From the NCBI GenBank assembly GCA_964016885.1, contig OZ024740.1:8514450-8578449 (forward strand): DNA of 64,000 nt, given 5' to 3'. Under the pieces are notes generated by a model, which worked only from the letters and a program-made list of their open reading frames with translations, had not been told where the DNA came from and searched no databases. The number at the start of each line of letters is the position of its first letter. Position 1 is the stretch's first letter. Position numbers and translations under genes: made by a program. This DNA is from Eledone cirrhosa (Eukaryota; Mollusca; Cephalopoda; Octopoda; Eledonidae). Below, one piece after another: positions 1 through 12,700 of the stretch.

Positions 1-3000
1 TTTCGATTGGTACGTCAGTTTCGATTGGTATGTCAGTTTCGATTGGTATGTCAATTTCTATTGGTATGTCAGTTTCGATTAGTATATCAGTTTCTATTGG
101 TATGTCAGTTTCGATTGGTATGTCAATTTCTATTGGTATATCAGTTTCGATTGGTATATCAGTTTCATTTGGTATATAAGTCTTGATTGGTATGTCAGTT
201 CCTATTAGTATATCAGTTTCTATTGGTATGTCAGTTTAGATTGGTATATCAATTTCGATTGGTATGTCAGTTTCTATCGTTTTATCAGTCACTATTGGTA
301 TGTCAGTTTCGATAGGTATGTCAGTTTTTATTTGTATATCAGTTTCGATTGGTATGTCAGTTTTTATTGGTATGTCAGTTTCAATTATTATATAAAGTTA
401 CTATTGGTATGTCAGTTTCGATTGTTATCTCAGTTTCTATTGGTACGTCAGTTTCTATTGGTATGACAGTTTCGATTGGTATATCAGTTTCGATTGGTAT
501 ATCATTTTCGACTAGTATGTCAGTTTCTATTGATTTTTCAGTAACGATTGGTATATCAGTTTCGATTGGTATGTTAGTTTCTTTAGGTATGTCAGTTTCT
601 ATTGGTATGTTAGTTTCGTTAGGTATGTCAGTTTCTATTGGTATATCAGTTTCGATTAGTATGTCAGTTTCGACTGGTATGTCAGTTTCGATTAGTATAT
701 CAGTTTCTATTGGTATATCAGTTTTGATTGGTTTATCAGTTTCGATTGGTATATCAGTTTTGATTGGTTTATCAGTTCCTATTGTTATGTCAGTTTCAAA
801 TTGGTATATCAGTTTCGATTGGTATGTTAGTTTCGATTACTATTTCAGTTTCTATTGGTAAGTCAGTTTCTATCGGTATATCAGCTTTGATTGGTATATC
901 AGTTTCAATTAGTATGTGAAGTTTCTATTGGTATATCAGTTACGATTGGTATGTCAGTTTCGATTAGTATATGAGTTTCTATTGGTATGTCAGTTTCTAT
1001 TAGTATATCAGTTTCAATTGGTATATCAGTTTCGATGGTATGTCAGTTTCGATTGGTATATCAGTTTCTATTGGTATGTCAGTTTCGATTGGTATGTCAG
1101 TTTCGATTGGTATGTCAATTTCGATTGGTATATCAGTTTAGATTAGTATGTCAGTTTCTATTGGTATATCAGTTTCGATTGGTATATTAGTTTCGATTAG
1201 TATATCAGTTTCTATGGGTATGTTAGATTCTATTGGTATATAAGGTTCGACTGGTATATCAGTTTCGATTAGATTATCAGTTTCAATTTGTATGTCAGTT
1301 TCTATTGGTATATGAGTTCCTATTGGTATGTCAGTTTCGATTGGTATGTCAGTTTCGATTGGTATATCAGTTTCGATTGGTATATCAGTTTCGATTTGTA
1401 TATCAGATACTGTTGCTTTATCAGTTTCTATTGGTATGTCAGTTTCTATTGTTATATCAGTTTCTATTGGTATGTCAGTTTCGATAGGTATGTCAGTTTT
1501 TATTGGTATATCAGTTTTGATTGGTATGTCAGTTTGTATTGGTATGTCAGTTTCGATTATTATATCAGTTACTATTGGTATGTCAGTTTCGATTGATATG
1601 TCATTTTCGACTGGTATATCATTTTCTATTGGTATGACAGTTTCGATTGGTATATCATTTTCGATTGGTATGTCAGTTTGGATTGGTATGTCAGTTTCGA
1701 TTGGTATATCAGTTTCGATTAGTATGTTAGTTTCTATTGGTATATCAGTTTCGATTGGTATATCAGTTTCGACTGGTATGTCAGTTTCGATTAGTATATT
1801 AGTTTCTATTGGTATGTCAGTTTCTATTGGTATATCAGTTTCGATTGGTATATCAGTTTTTCGATTAGTATGTTAGTTTCTATTGGTATATATGTTTCGA
1901 TTAGTATATCAGTTTCTATTGGTATGTCAGTTTCGTTTGGTATGTCAGTTTCTATTCATATATCTGTTTCGATTGGTATATCAGTTTCGAATGGAATATC
2001 AGTTTCGATTGGTATGTCAGTTTCAATTGGTATATCAGTTTCGATTGGTATGTCAGTTTCTATTGGTATATCAGTTTCTATTGGTATGTCAGTTTTGATT
2101 GGTATATCAGTTTAGATTGGTATGTCAGTTTCGATTGGTATATCAATTTCGATTGGTATGCCAGTTTCGATTATTATATCAGTTACTATTGGTATGTCAG
2201 TTTCGATTGGTATGTCAGTTTCGATTGGTATGTCAGTTTCGATTGGTATGTTAATTTCTATTGGTATGTCAGTTTCGATTAGTATATCAGTTACTATTGG
2301 TATGTCAGTTTTGATTGGTATGTCAGTTTCGATTGGTATGTCAATTTCTATTGGTATGTCAGTTTCGATTAGTATATCAGTTTCTATTGGTATATCAGTT
2401 TCGATTGGTATATCAGTTTCGATTGGTATGTCAGTTCCTATTGGTATGTCAGTTTTGATAGGTATGTCAGATTTTATTTATATATCAGTTTCGATTGGTA
2501 TGTCAGTTTCAATTATTATATAAAGTTACTATTGGTATGTCAGTTTCGATTGGTATCTCAGTTTCTATTGGTATGTCAGTTTCTATTGGTATGACAGTTT
2601 CGATTGGTATATCAGTTTCGATTGTTATATCAGTTTCGATTAGTATGTCAGTTTCTATTGATTTTTCAGTAACGATTGGTATATCAGTTTCGATTGGTAT
2701 GTTAGTTTCGTTAGGTATGTCAGTTTCTATTGGTATGTCAGTTTCGTTAGGTATGTCAGTTTCTATTGGTATATCAGTTTCGATTAGTATGTCAGTTTCT
2801 ATTGGTATATCAGTTTCGATTAATATGTCAGTTTCTATTAGTATGTTAGTTTCGATTAGTATATCAGTTTCTATTAGTAAGTCAGTTTCGATTGGTATGT
2901 CAGTTTCTATTGATATATCAGTTTCGATTGGTATATCAGTTTTGATTGGTATATCAGTTTCGATTGGTATGTCAGTTTCTATTGGTATATCAGTTTCTAT

Positions 3001-4541
3001 TGGTATGTCCGTTTTGATTGGTATATCAGTTTCGATTGGTATTTCAGTTCCGATTGGTACGTCAATTTCGATAGGTATTTTAGTTTCTATTGGTATGTCA
3101 GTTTCAATTATTATATCAGTTTCTATTGGTATGTCAGTTTCAATTAGTATATCAGTTTCTATTGATATATCAGCTTCGATTGGTATATCACTTTCTATTG
3201 GTATGTCAGTTTCGATTGGTATATCAGCTTCGATTGGTATATCAGTTTCGATTGGTATATCAGTTTTGAATGGTATGTCAGTTTCGATTGGTATGTCATT
3301 TTCGATTGGTATATCAGTTTCGATGGGTATGTCAGCTTCGATTGATATGTCAGTTTCGATTGGTATATCAGTTCCGATTGGTATGTCAGTTTCGATTGGT
3401 ATGTCAGTTTCGATTGGTATATCAGTTTCGATTGGTATGTCAGATTTGATTGGTATGTCAATTTCGATTGGTATATCAGTTTCGATTAGTATGTCAGTTT
3501 CTATTGGTATGTTAGTTTCGATTAGTATATCACTTTCTATTGGTATGTCAGTTTCGATTGGTATGTCTGTTTCTATTGATATATCAGTTTCGATTGTTAT
3601 ATCAGTTTTGATTGGTATATCAGTTTCGATTGGTATGTCAGTTTCTATTGGTATTTCAGTTTCTATTGGTATGTCAGTTTTGATTGGTATATCACTTTTG
3701 AATGGTATCTCAGTTTCGATTGGTATGTCAGTTTAGATTGGTATGTCAGTTTCGATTGGTATATCAGTTTCGATTGGTATGTCAGTTTCGATTGGTATAT
3801 CAGTTTTGATTTGTATATGAGTTCCTATAGCTATATCAGTTTCTATTGGTATGTCAGTTTCAATTGGTATGTAAGTTTCGATTAGTATATCAGTACCTAT
3901 TGGTATGTCAGTTTCGATTGGTATGTCAGTTTCGATTGGTATATCAGTTTCGATTGGTATATCAGTTTCGATTTGTATATCAGTTTCTATTGGTATGTCA
4001 GTTTAGATTGGTATGTCAGTTGCGATTGGTATGTCAGTTTAGATTGGTTTGTCAGTTTCGATTGGTATGTCAGTTTCTATTGTTATATCAGTTTCTATTG
4101 GTATGTCAGTTTCGATAGGTATGTCAGTTTCTATTCATATATCTGTTTCGATTGGTATATCAGTTTCTATTGTTATATCAGTTTCTATTGGTATGTCAGT
4201 TTCGATAGGTATGTTAGTTTCTATTCATATATCTGTTTCGATTGGTATATCAGTTTCGATTGGTATATCAGTTTTGATTGGTATGTCAGTTTGTATTGGT
4301 ATGTCAGTTTCGATTATTATATCAGTTACTATTGGTATGTCAGTTTCGATTGGTATGTCATTTTCGATTGGTATATCATTTTCTATTGGTATGACAGTTT
4401 CGATTGGTATATCATTTTCGATTGGTATGTCAGTTTGGATTGGTATGTCAGTTTCGATTGGTATATCAGTTTCGATTGGTATGTTAGTTTCTATCGGTAT
4501 ATCAGTTTCGATTGGTATATCAGTTTCGACTGGTATGTCAG
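1..4541 (+). repeat. Large segmental repeat, copy 1 (partner 5590-9770)
   Basis: From base 1 the monomer order and private variants match the sequence starting at 5590. Examples are the TGATTTTTCAGTAACG unit near 533, the CAGATACTGTTGCTTTATC stretch near 1404 and the CAATTATTATATAAAG run near 381. The spacing is 5,589 bp at first, then 5,535, 5,481 and finally 5,229 bp, so this copy is longer by 54, 54 and 252 bp. All three are multiples of 18. The recognisable match ends near 4541, shortly before the SINE. The left end lies outside the window. Confidence 0.9.
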
Positions 4542-4714
4542 TTTCGATTAGTATGTTAGTTTCTATTGGTATGTCAGTTTCGATTAGTATATCAGTTTCT
4601 ATTGGTATGTCAGTTTCGTTTGGTATGTCAGTTTCTATTCATATATCTGTTTCGATTGGTATATCAGTTTCGATTGGTATGTCAGTTTCAATTGGTATAT
4701 CAGTTTCGATTGGT
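1..4714 (+). repeat. 18-bp satellite array, block A
   Basis: Uninterrupted head-to-tail array of an 18-bp monomer, consensus GGTATGTCAGTTTCGATT, interspersed with GGTATATCAGTTTCTATT. The core TCAGTTT is the most constant part. Most changes fall at ATG/ATA, at GG/AG, and at the CG of TTTCGATT, which becomes CT, TG or CA. Stretches alternate ATG-type and ATA-type units and so form a 36-bp dimer. Reading frames here look like (M/I)SVSIG, VCQFRL or WYVSFD hexapeptides and are by-products of the 18-bp period. They are broken at irregular places by units such as GTCAGTTTAG, GTATGTAAG and GTATATGAG. Most of this block is repeated downstream. The right edge is the ATC tail of a SINE. Confidence 0.97.
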
Positions 4715-4726
4715 ATCATCATCATC
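4715..4726 (-). repeat. SINE trinucleotide tail (ATC)4
   Basis: Four ATC units on the plus strand (GAT on the minus strand) join the satellite directly to the 3' end of the minus-strand SINE. A short trinucleotide tail rather than poly-A fits SINEs moved by a LINE of the RTE type or a similar LINE. The tail shows that the SINE's 3' end lies on the left. Confidence 0.8.
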
Positions 4727-4992
4727 ATTTCATTTTACGTCCACTTTTCCCTGCTTGCAAGGGTGGGACAGGAACTGATTCTGGCTTGATATCTACAGCT
4801 GGATGCCATTCCTAACACCAACCTCATTTACAGTGAGTGCTGGGTGCTTTTTTGCTGTGGCACCTCCACGACCACTTTGCAGTGGAATGATATGGACCCC
4901 AGTCCCTATCATCTCATTTCTACAGCTGAGTAAACTGGAGCAATGTGAAATGAAGTGTCTTGCTCAAGGAAACAACACATCACCCGGTCTGA

Positions 4993-5001
4993 GAATTGAA
5001 C
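4993..5001 (-). promoter_or_regulatory. Pol III B box of the SINE
   Basis: Minus-strand sequence GTTCAATTC fits the core B-box pattern GWTCRANNC exactly. It lies about 34 bp downstream of the A box, the spacing found in a tRNA gene. It marks the T-arm of the tRNA-like head and would be bound by TFIIIC if the element is transcribed. Activity is not shown. Confidence 0.72.
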
Positions 5002-5035
5002 TCACAACCTTTCGATTGCAAGGCCAATGCTCTAA

Positions 5036-5046
5036 CCACTAAGCCA
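5036..5046 (-). promoter_or_regulatory. Pol III A box of the SINE
   Basis: Minus-strand TGGCTTAGTGG matches the tRNA A box (TRGYNNARNNG) at every position. It sits about 9 bases inside the presumed start of the element near 5055. Together with the B box it forms a type 2 internal pol III promoter. Confidence 0.74.
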
Positions 5047-5589
5047 TGTGCCCCCATATCAACACTAATAAATAGGAATGTCAGTTTCTATTGGTATATC
5101 AGTTTCTATTGGTATGTCAGTTTTGATTGGTATATCAGTTTCGATTGGTATGTCAGTTTCGATTGGTATGTCAATATCGATTGGTATGTCAGTTTCGATT
5201 GGAATATCAGTTTCGATTGGTATGTCAGTTTCTATTGGTATGTCAGTTTTGATTGGTATATCAGTTTCGATTGGTATGTCAGTTTCGATTGATATGTCAA
5301 TTTTGATTGGTATATCAGTTTCTATTGATATAACAGTTTTCATTGGTATATCAGTTTCGAGTGGTATATCAGTTTCTATTCATATATCAGTTTCGATTTG
5401 TATGTCAATTTCAATTAGTATGTCAGTTTAGATTGGTATATCAGTTTCTATTGCTATATCAGTTTTTATTGGTATGTCAGTTTCGATTGGTATGTCAGTT
5501 GCTATTGGTATATCAGTTTCGATTCGTATGTCAACTTCTATTGGTATGTCAGTTTCGATTAATTATATCAGTTACTATTGGTATGTCAG

Positions 5590-8500
5590 TTTCGATTGGT
5601 ACGTCAGTTTCGATTGGTATGTCAGTTTCGATTGGTATGTCAATTTCTATTGGTATGTCAGTTTCGATTAGTATATCAGTTTCTATTGGTATGTCAGTTT
5701 CGATTGGTATGTCAATTTCTATTGGTATATCAGTTTCGATTGGTATATCAGTTTCATTTGGTATATAAGTCTTGATTGGTATGTCAGTTCCTATTAGTAT
5801 ATCAGTTTCTATTGGTATGTCAGTTTAGATTGGTATATCAATTTCGATTGGTATGTCAGTTTCTATCGTTTTATCAGTCACTATTGGTATGTCAGTTTCG
5901 ATAGGTATGTCAGTTTTTATTTGTATATCAGTTTCGATTGGTATGTCAGTTTCTATTGGTATGTCAGTTTCAATTATTATATAAAGTTACTATTGGTATG
6001 TCAGTTTCGATTGTTATCTCAGTTTCTATTGGTATATCATTTTCGATTAGTATGTCAGTTTCTATTGATTTTTCAGTAACGATTGGTATATCAGTTTCGA
6101 TTGGTATGTTAGTTTCTTTAGGTATGTCAGTTTCTATTGGTATGTTAGTTTCGTTAGGTATGTCAGTTTCTATTGGTATATCAGTTTCGATTAGTATGTC
6201 AGTTTCGACTGGTATGTCAGTTTCGATTAGTATATCAGTTTCTATTGGTATATCAGTTTTGATTGGTTTATCAGTTTCGATTGGTATATCAGTTTTGATT
6301 GGTTTATCAGTTCCTATTGTTATGTCAGTTTCAAATTGGTATATCAGTTTCGATTGGTATGTTAGTTTCGATTACTATTTCAGTTTCTATTGGTAAGTCA
6401 GTTTCTATCGGTATATCAGCTTTGATTGGTATATCAGTTTCAATTAGTATGTGAAGTTTCTATTGGTATATCAGTTATGATTGGTATGTCAGTTTCGATT
6501 AGTATATGAGTTTCTATTGGTATGTCAGTTTCTATTAGTATATCAGTTTCAATTGGTATATCAGTTTCGATGGTATGTCAGTTTCGATTGGTATATCAGT
6601 TTCTATTGGTATGTCAGTTTCGATTGGTATGTCAGTTTCGATTGGTATGTCAATTTCGATTGGTATATCAGTTTAGATTAGTATATCAGTTTCTATGGGT
6701 ATGTTAGATTCTATTGGTATATAAGGTTCGACTGGTATATCAGTTTCGATTAGATTATCAGTTTCAATTTGTATGTCAGTTTCTATTGGTATATGAGTTC
6801 CTATTGGTATGTCAGTTTCGATTGGTATGTCAGTTTCGATTGGTATATCAGTTTCGATTGGTATATCAGTTTCGATTTGTATATCAGATACTGTTGCTTT
6901 ATCAGTTTCTATTGGTATGTCAGTTTCTATTGTTATATCAGTTTCTATTGGTATGTCAGTTTCGATAGGTATGTCAGTTTTTATTGGTATATCAGTTTTG
7001 ATTGGTATGTCAGTTTGTATTGGTATGTCAGTTTCGATTATTATATCAGTTACTATTGGTATGTCAGTTTCGATTGGTATGTCATTTTCGATTGGTATAT
7101 CATTTTCTATTGGTATGACAGTTTCGATTGGTATATCATTTTCGATTGGTATGTCAGTTTGGATTGGTATGTCAGTTTCGATTGGTATATCAGTTTCGAT
7201 TAGTATGTTAGTTTCTATTGGTATATCAGTTTCGATTGGTATATCAGTTTCGACTGGTATGTCAGTTTCGATTAGTATATTAGTTTCTATTGGTATGTCA
7301 GTTTCTATTGGTATATCAGTTTCGATTGGTATATCAGTTTTTCGATTAGTATGTTAGTTTCTATTGGTATATATGTTTCGATTGGTATATCAGTTTCTAT
7401 TGGTATGTCAGTTTCGTTTGGTATGTCAGTTTCTATTCATATATCTGTTTCGATTGGTATATCAGTTTCGATTGGAATATCAGTTTCGATTGGTATGTCA
7501 GTTTCAATTGGTATATCAGTTTCGATTGGTATGTCAGTTTCTATTGGTATATCAGTTTCTATTGGTATGTCAGTTTTGATTGGTATATCAGTTTCGATTG
7601 GTATGGCAGTTTCGATTGGTATATCAATTTCGATTGGTATGCCAGTTTTGATTATTATATCAGTTACTATTGGTATGTCAGTTTTGATTGGTATGTCAGT
7701 TTCGATTGGTATGTCAGTTTCGATTGGTATGTTAATTTCTATTGGTATGTCAGTTTCGATTAGTATATCAGTTACTATTGGTATGTCAGTTTTGATTGGT
7801 ATGTCAGTTTCGATTGGTATGTCAATTTCTATTGGTATGTCAGTTTCGATTAGTATATCAGTTTCTATTGGTATATCAGTTTCGATTGGTATATCAGTTT
7901 CGATTGGTATGTCAGTTCCTATTGGTATGTCAGTTTTGATAGGTATGTCAGTTTTTATTTATATATCAGTTTCGATTGGTATGTCAGTTTCAATTATTAT
8001 ATAAAGTTACTATTGGTATGTCAGTTTCGATTGGTATCTCAGTTTCTATTGGTATGTCAGTTTCTATTGGTATGACAGTTTCGATTGGTATATCAGTTTC
8101 GATTGTTATATCAGTTTCGATTAGTATGTCAGTTTCTATTGATTTTTCAGTAACGATTGGTATATCAGTTTCGATTGGTATGTTAGTTTCGTTAGGTATG
8201 TCAGTTTCTATTGGTATGTCAGTTTCGTTAGGTATGTCAGTTTCTATTGGTATATCAGTTTCGATTAGTATGTCAGTTTCTATTGGTATATCAGTTTCGA
8301 TTAATATGTCAGTTTCTATTAGTATGTTAGTTTCGATTAGTATATCAGTTTCTATTAGTAAGTCAGTTTCGATTGGTATGTCAGTTTCTATTGATATATC
8401 AGTTTCGATTGGTATATCAGTTTTGATTGGTATATCAGTTTCGATTGGTATGTCAGTTTCTATTGGTATATCAGTTTCTATTGGTATGTCCGTTTTGATT

Positions 8501-9770
8501 GGTATATCAGTTTCGATTGGTATTTCAGTTCCGATTGGTACGTCAATTTCGATAGGTATATTAGTTTCTATTGGTATGTCAGTTTCAATTATTATATCAG
8601 TTTCTATTGGTATGTCAGTTTCAATTAGTATATCAGTTTCTATTGATATATCAGCTTCGATTGGTATATCACTTTCTATTGGTATGTCAGTTTCGATTGG
8701 TATATCAGCTTCGATTGGTATATCAGTTTCGATTGGTATATCAGTTTTGAATGGTATGTCTGTTTCGATTGGTATGTCATTTTCGATTGGTATATCAGTT
8801 TCGATGTGTATGTCAGCTTCGATTGATATGTCAGTTTCGATTGGTATATCAGTTCCGATTGGTATGTCAGTTTCGATTGGTATGTCAGTTTCGATTGGTA
8901 TATCAGTTTCGATTGGTATGTCAGATTTGATTGGTATGTCAATTTCGATTGGTATATCAATTTCGATTAGTATGTCAGTTTCTATTGGTATGTTAGTTTC
9001 GATTAGTATATCACTTTCTATTGGTATCTCAGTTTCGATTGGTATGTCTGTTTCTATTGATATATCAGTTTCGATTGTTATATCAGTTTTGATTGGTATA
9101 TCAGTTTCGATTGGTATGTCAGTTTCTATTGGTATTTCAGTTTCGATTGGTATGTCAGTTTCGATTGGTATATCAGTTTCGATTGGTATATCAGTTTCGA
9201 TTTGTATATCAGTTTCTATTGGTATGTCAGTTTAGATTGGTATGTCAGTTGCGATTGGTATGTCAGTTTAGATTGGTTTGTCAGTTTCGATTGGTATGTC
9301 AGTTTCTATTGTTATATCAGTTTCTATTGGTATGTCAGTTTCGATAGGTATGTCAGTTTCTATTCATATATCTGTTTCGATTGGTATATCAGTTTCTATT
9401 GTTATATCAGTTTCTATTGGTATGTCAGTTTCGATAGGTATGTTAGTTTCTATTCATATATCTGTTTCGATTGGTATATCAGTTTCGATTGGTATATCAG
9501 TTTTGATTGGTATGTCAGTTTGTATTGGTATGTCAGTTTCGATTATTATATCAGTTACTATTGGTATGTCAGTTTCGATTGGTATGTCATTTTCGATTGG
9601 TATATCATTTTCTATTGGTATGACAGTTTCGATTGGTATATCATTTTCGATTGGTATGTCAGTTTGGATTGGTATGTCAGTTTCGATTGGTATATCAGTT
9701 TCGATTGGTATGTTAGTTTCTATCGGTATATCAGTTTCGATTGGTATATCAGTTTCGACTGGTATGTCAG
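5590..9770 (+). repeat. Large segmental repeat, copy 2 (partner 1-4541)
   Basis: Follows the same order of variant monomers as 1-4541 and shares rare units such as TTTTTCAGTAACG and the CTGTTGCTTTATC stretch. Relative to copy 1 it lacks about 54 bp near 441-494, 54 bp near 1141-1194, and 252 bp in the 3660-3960 interval. All are whole numbers of monomers. The SINE of copy 1 has no counterpart: the match ends near 9770, where the sequence runs on as GTATGTAAGTTTCG satellite. Either the SINE inserted after the duplication or the duplicated segment did not include it. Confidence 0.88.
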
Positions 9771-12700
9771 TTTCAATTGGTATGTAAGTTTCGATTAGTA
9801 TATCAGTTTCTATTGGTATGTCAGTTTCTATTGGCTTATCAGCTTCGATTGGTATATCAGTTTCGATTAGTGTGTTAGTTTCTATTGGTATGTCAGTTTT
9901 GATTGGTATATCAGTTTCGATTGGTATGTCAGTTTCGATTGGTATGTCAGTTTCGATTGGTATGTCAGTTTCGATTGGTATATCAGTTTCTATTGGTATG
10001 TCAGTTTCGATTGGTATGTCAGTCTCTATTGGTATATCAGTTACGATGGATACATCAGTTTCGATTGGTATGTCAGTTTCGATTAGTATATCAGTTTCTT
10101 TTTGTATGTCAGTTTCTATTGATATATCAGCTTCGATTGGTATATCAGTTTCGATTAGTATGTCAGTTTCTATTGGTATGTCAGTTTTGATTGGTATATC
10201 AGTTTCGATTGGTATGTCAGTTTCGATTCGTATGTCAGTTTCGATTGGTATGTCAATTTCAATTAGTATATCAGTTTCTATGGGTATATCAATTTCGATT
10301 GGTATGTCAGTTTCGATTAGTAAATCAGTTTCTATAGGTATGTCAGTTTCTATTGGTATATCAGTTTCGATTGGTATATCAGTTTCGATGGTATGTCAGT
10401 TTCGATTGGTATATCAATTTCTATTGGTATATCAGTTTCGATTGATATATCAGTTTCGATTAGTATCTCAGTTTCTACTGGTATGTCAGTTTCGATTGGT
10501 ATGTCAGTTTCGATTGGTATGTCAATTTCGATTGGTATATCAGTTTTGATTAGTATGTTAGTTTCTACTGGAATATCAGTTTCGATTGGTATATCCGATT
10601 TGATTGGTATGTCAGTTTCTATTGGTATATCAGTTTCGATTAGTATGTCATTTTCGATTGGTATATCAGTTCTGATTGGTATGTCAGTTTAGATTGGTAT
10701 GTCAGTTTCGATTGGTATATCAGTTTCGATTGGTATGTCAGTTTCGATTGGTACGTAAATTTCGATTGGTATATTAGTTTCTATTGGTATGTCAGTTTCA
10801 ATTAGTATATGAGTTTCTCTTGGTATGTCAGTTTCGATTGGTATATCAGTTTTGATTTGTATATGAGTTCCTATATCTATATCAGTTTCTATTGGTATGT
10901 CAGTTTCAACTGGTATGTAAGTTTCGATTAGTATATCAGTTTCTATTGGTATGTCAGTCTCTATTGGTATATCAGCTTCGATTGGTATATCAGTTTCGAT
11001 TAGTGTGTTAGTTTCTATTGGTATGTCAGTTTTGATTGGTATATCAGTTTCGATTGGTATGTCAGTTTCGATTGGTATGTCAGTTTCGATTGGTATATCA
11101 GTTCCGATTGGTATGTCAATTTTGATTGGTATATCAGTTTCTATTGGTATGTCAGTTTCGATTGGTATGTCAGTTTCTATTGGTATATCAGTTTCGATTG
11201 ATATATCAGTTTCGATTAGTATATCAGTTTCTACTGGAATGTCAGTTTCGATTAGTATATCAGTTTCTATTGGTATGTCAGTTTCGATTGGTATATCAGT
11301 TTCGATTCGTATATCAGTTCCTATTGTTATATCAGTTTCAATTGGTATGTAAGTTTCAATTAGTATATTAGTTTCGATTGGTATGTCAATTTCAATTAGT
11401 ATATCAGTTTCTATTGGTATATCAGTTTCGATTGGTATGTCAGTTTCTATTAGTATATCAGTTTCTATAGGTATGTCATTTTCTATTGGTATATCAGTTT
11501 CGATTGGTATGTCAGTTTCTATTGGTATATCAGTTTCGATGGATACATCAGTTTCGATTAGTATGTCAGTTTCAACTGGTATGTCAGTTTGGATTGGTAT
11601 GTCAGTTTGGATTGGTATGTCAGTTTCGATTGGTATGTCAATTTCGATTGGTATATCAGTTTCGATTAGTATGTTAGTTTCTATTGGAATATCAGTTTCG
11701 ATTGGTATATCAGATTTGATAGGTATGTCAGTTTCTATTGGTATATCAGTTTCGATTAGTATGTCAGTTTCTATTGCTATGTTAGTTTCGATTAGTATAT
11801 CAGTTTCTATTGGTATGTCAGTTTCGATCGGTATGTCAGTCTCTATTGATATATCAGTTTTGATTGGTATATCAGTTTCGATTGGTATATCAGTTTCGAT
11901 TAGTATGTCAATTTCTATTGGTATGTTAGTTTCGATTAGTATATCACTTTCTATTGGTATGTCAGTTTCGATTGGTATGTCAGTTTTGATTGGTATATCA
12001 GTTTCGATCGGTATGTCAGTTTCGATTGGTATATCAGTTCCGATTGGTATGTCAGTTTCTACTGGTATGTCAGTTTCGATTAGTATATCAGTTTCTATTG
12101 GTATGTCAGTTTCGATTCGTATATCAGTTCCTATTGCTATATCAGTTTCAATTGGTATGTAAGTTTGGATTGGTATATTAGTTTCGATGGGTATGTCAGT
12201 TTCAATTAGTATATTAGTTTCGATTGGTATGTCAATTTCAATTAGTATATCAGTTTCTATTGGTATATCTGTTTCGATTGGAATGTCAGTTTCTATTAGT
12301 ATATCAGTTTCTATAGGTATGTCAGTTTCTATTGGTATATCAGTTTCGATTGGTATGTCAGTTTCTATTGGTAAATCAGTTTCGATGGATACATCAGTTT
12401 CGATTAGTATGTCAGTTTCTACTGGTATGTCAGTTTCGATTAGTATATCAGTTTCTATTGGTATGTCAGTTTCGATTGGTATATCAGTTTCGATTGGTAT
12501 GTCAGTTTCGATTAGTATATCAGTTTCTATTGGTATGTCAGTTTCTATTGATATATCAGCTTCGATTGATATATCGGTTTCGATTAGTACGTCAGTTTCT
12601 ATTGGTATGTCAGTTTTGATTGGTATATCAGTTTCGATTGGTGTGTCAGTTTCGATTCGTATGTCAGTTTCGATTGGTATGTCAATTTCAATTAGTATAT

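Larger units (their letters stand above)
4715..5073 (-). mobile_element. tRNA-derived SINE, cephalopod type, minus strand
   Basis: Non-satellite island, best read on the minus strand. It starts near 5055 with a tRNA-like head that has an A-box match (5036-5046) and a B-box match (4993-5001). The presumed anticodon loop reads CTTGCAA, which would give anticodon TGC (alanine), although the stem pairs poorly. A unique body follows, then a core with TGGTCGTGGAGGTGCC, GCACCCAG, CACTGTAAATGAGG, and CATCCAGCTGTAGA. It ends in GGACGTAAAATG and a GAT tail (ATC on the plus strand, 4715-4726). The core matches the elements at 23056 and 30180. Bases 5056-5073 belong clearly to neither SINE nor satellite. 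It encodes no protein, and mobilisation would need a partner LINE. The family assignment is from memory. Confidence 0.85.

Noticed and set aside
4803..5042. Plus-strand 79-codon frame inside the first island
   Set aside because: It is the antisense of the tRNA-derived SINE, including its pol III boxes, and is not a credible protein gene.
4980..5055. A functional tRNA gene on the minus strand
   Set aside because: The A and B boxes are good, but the anticodon stem and acceptor pairing are poor and the sequence continues into a SINE body and tail. It is a tRNA-derived SINE head.
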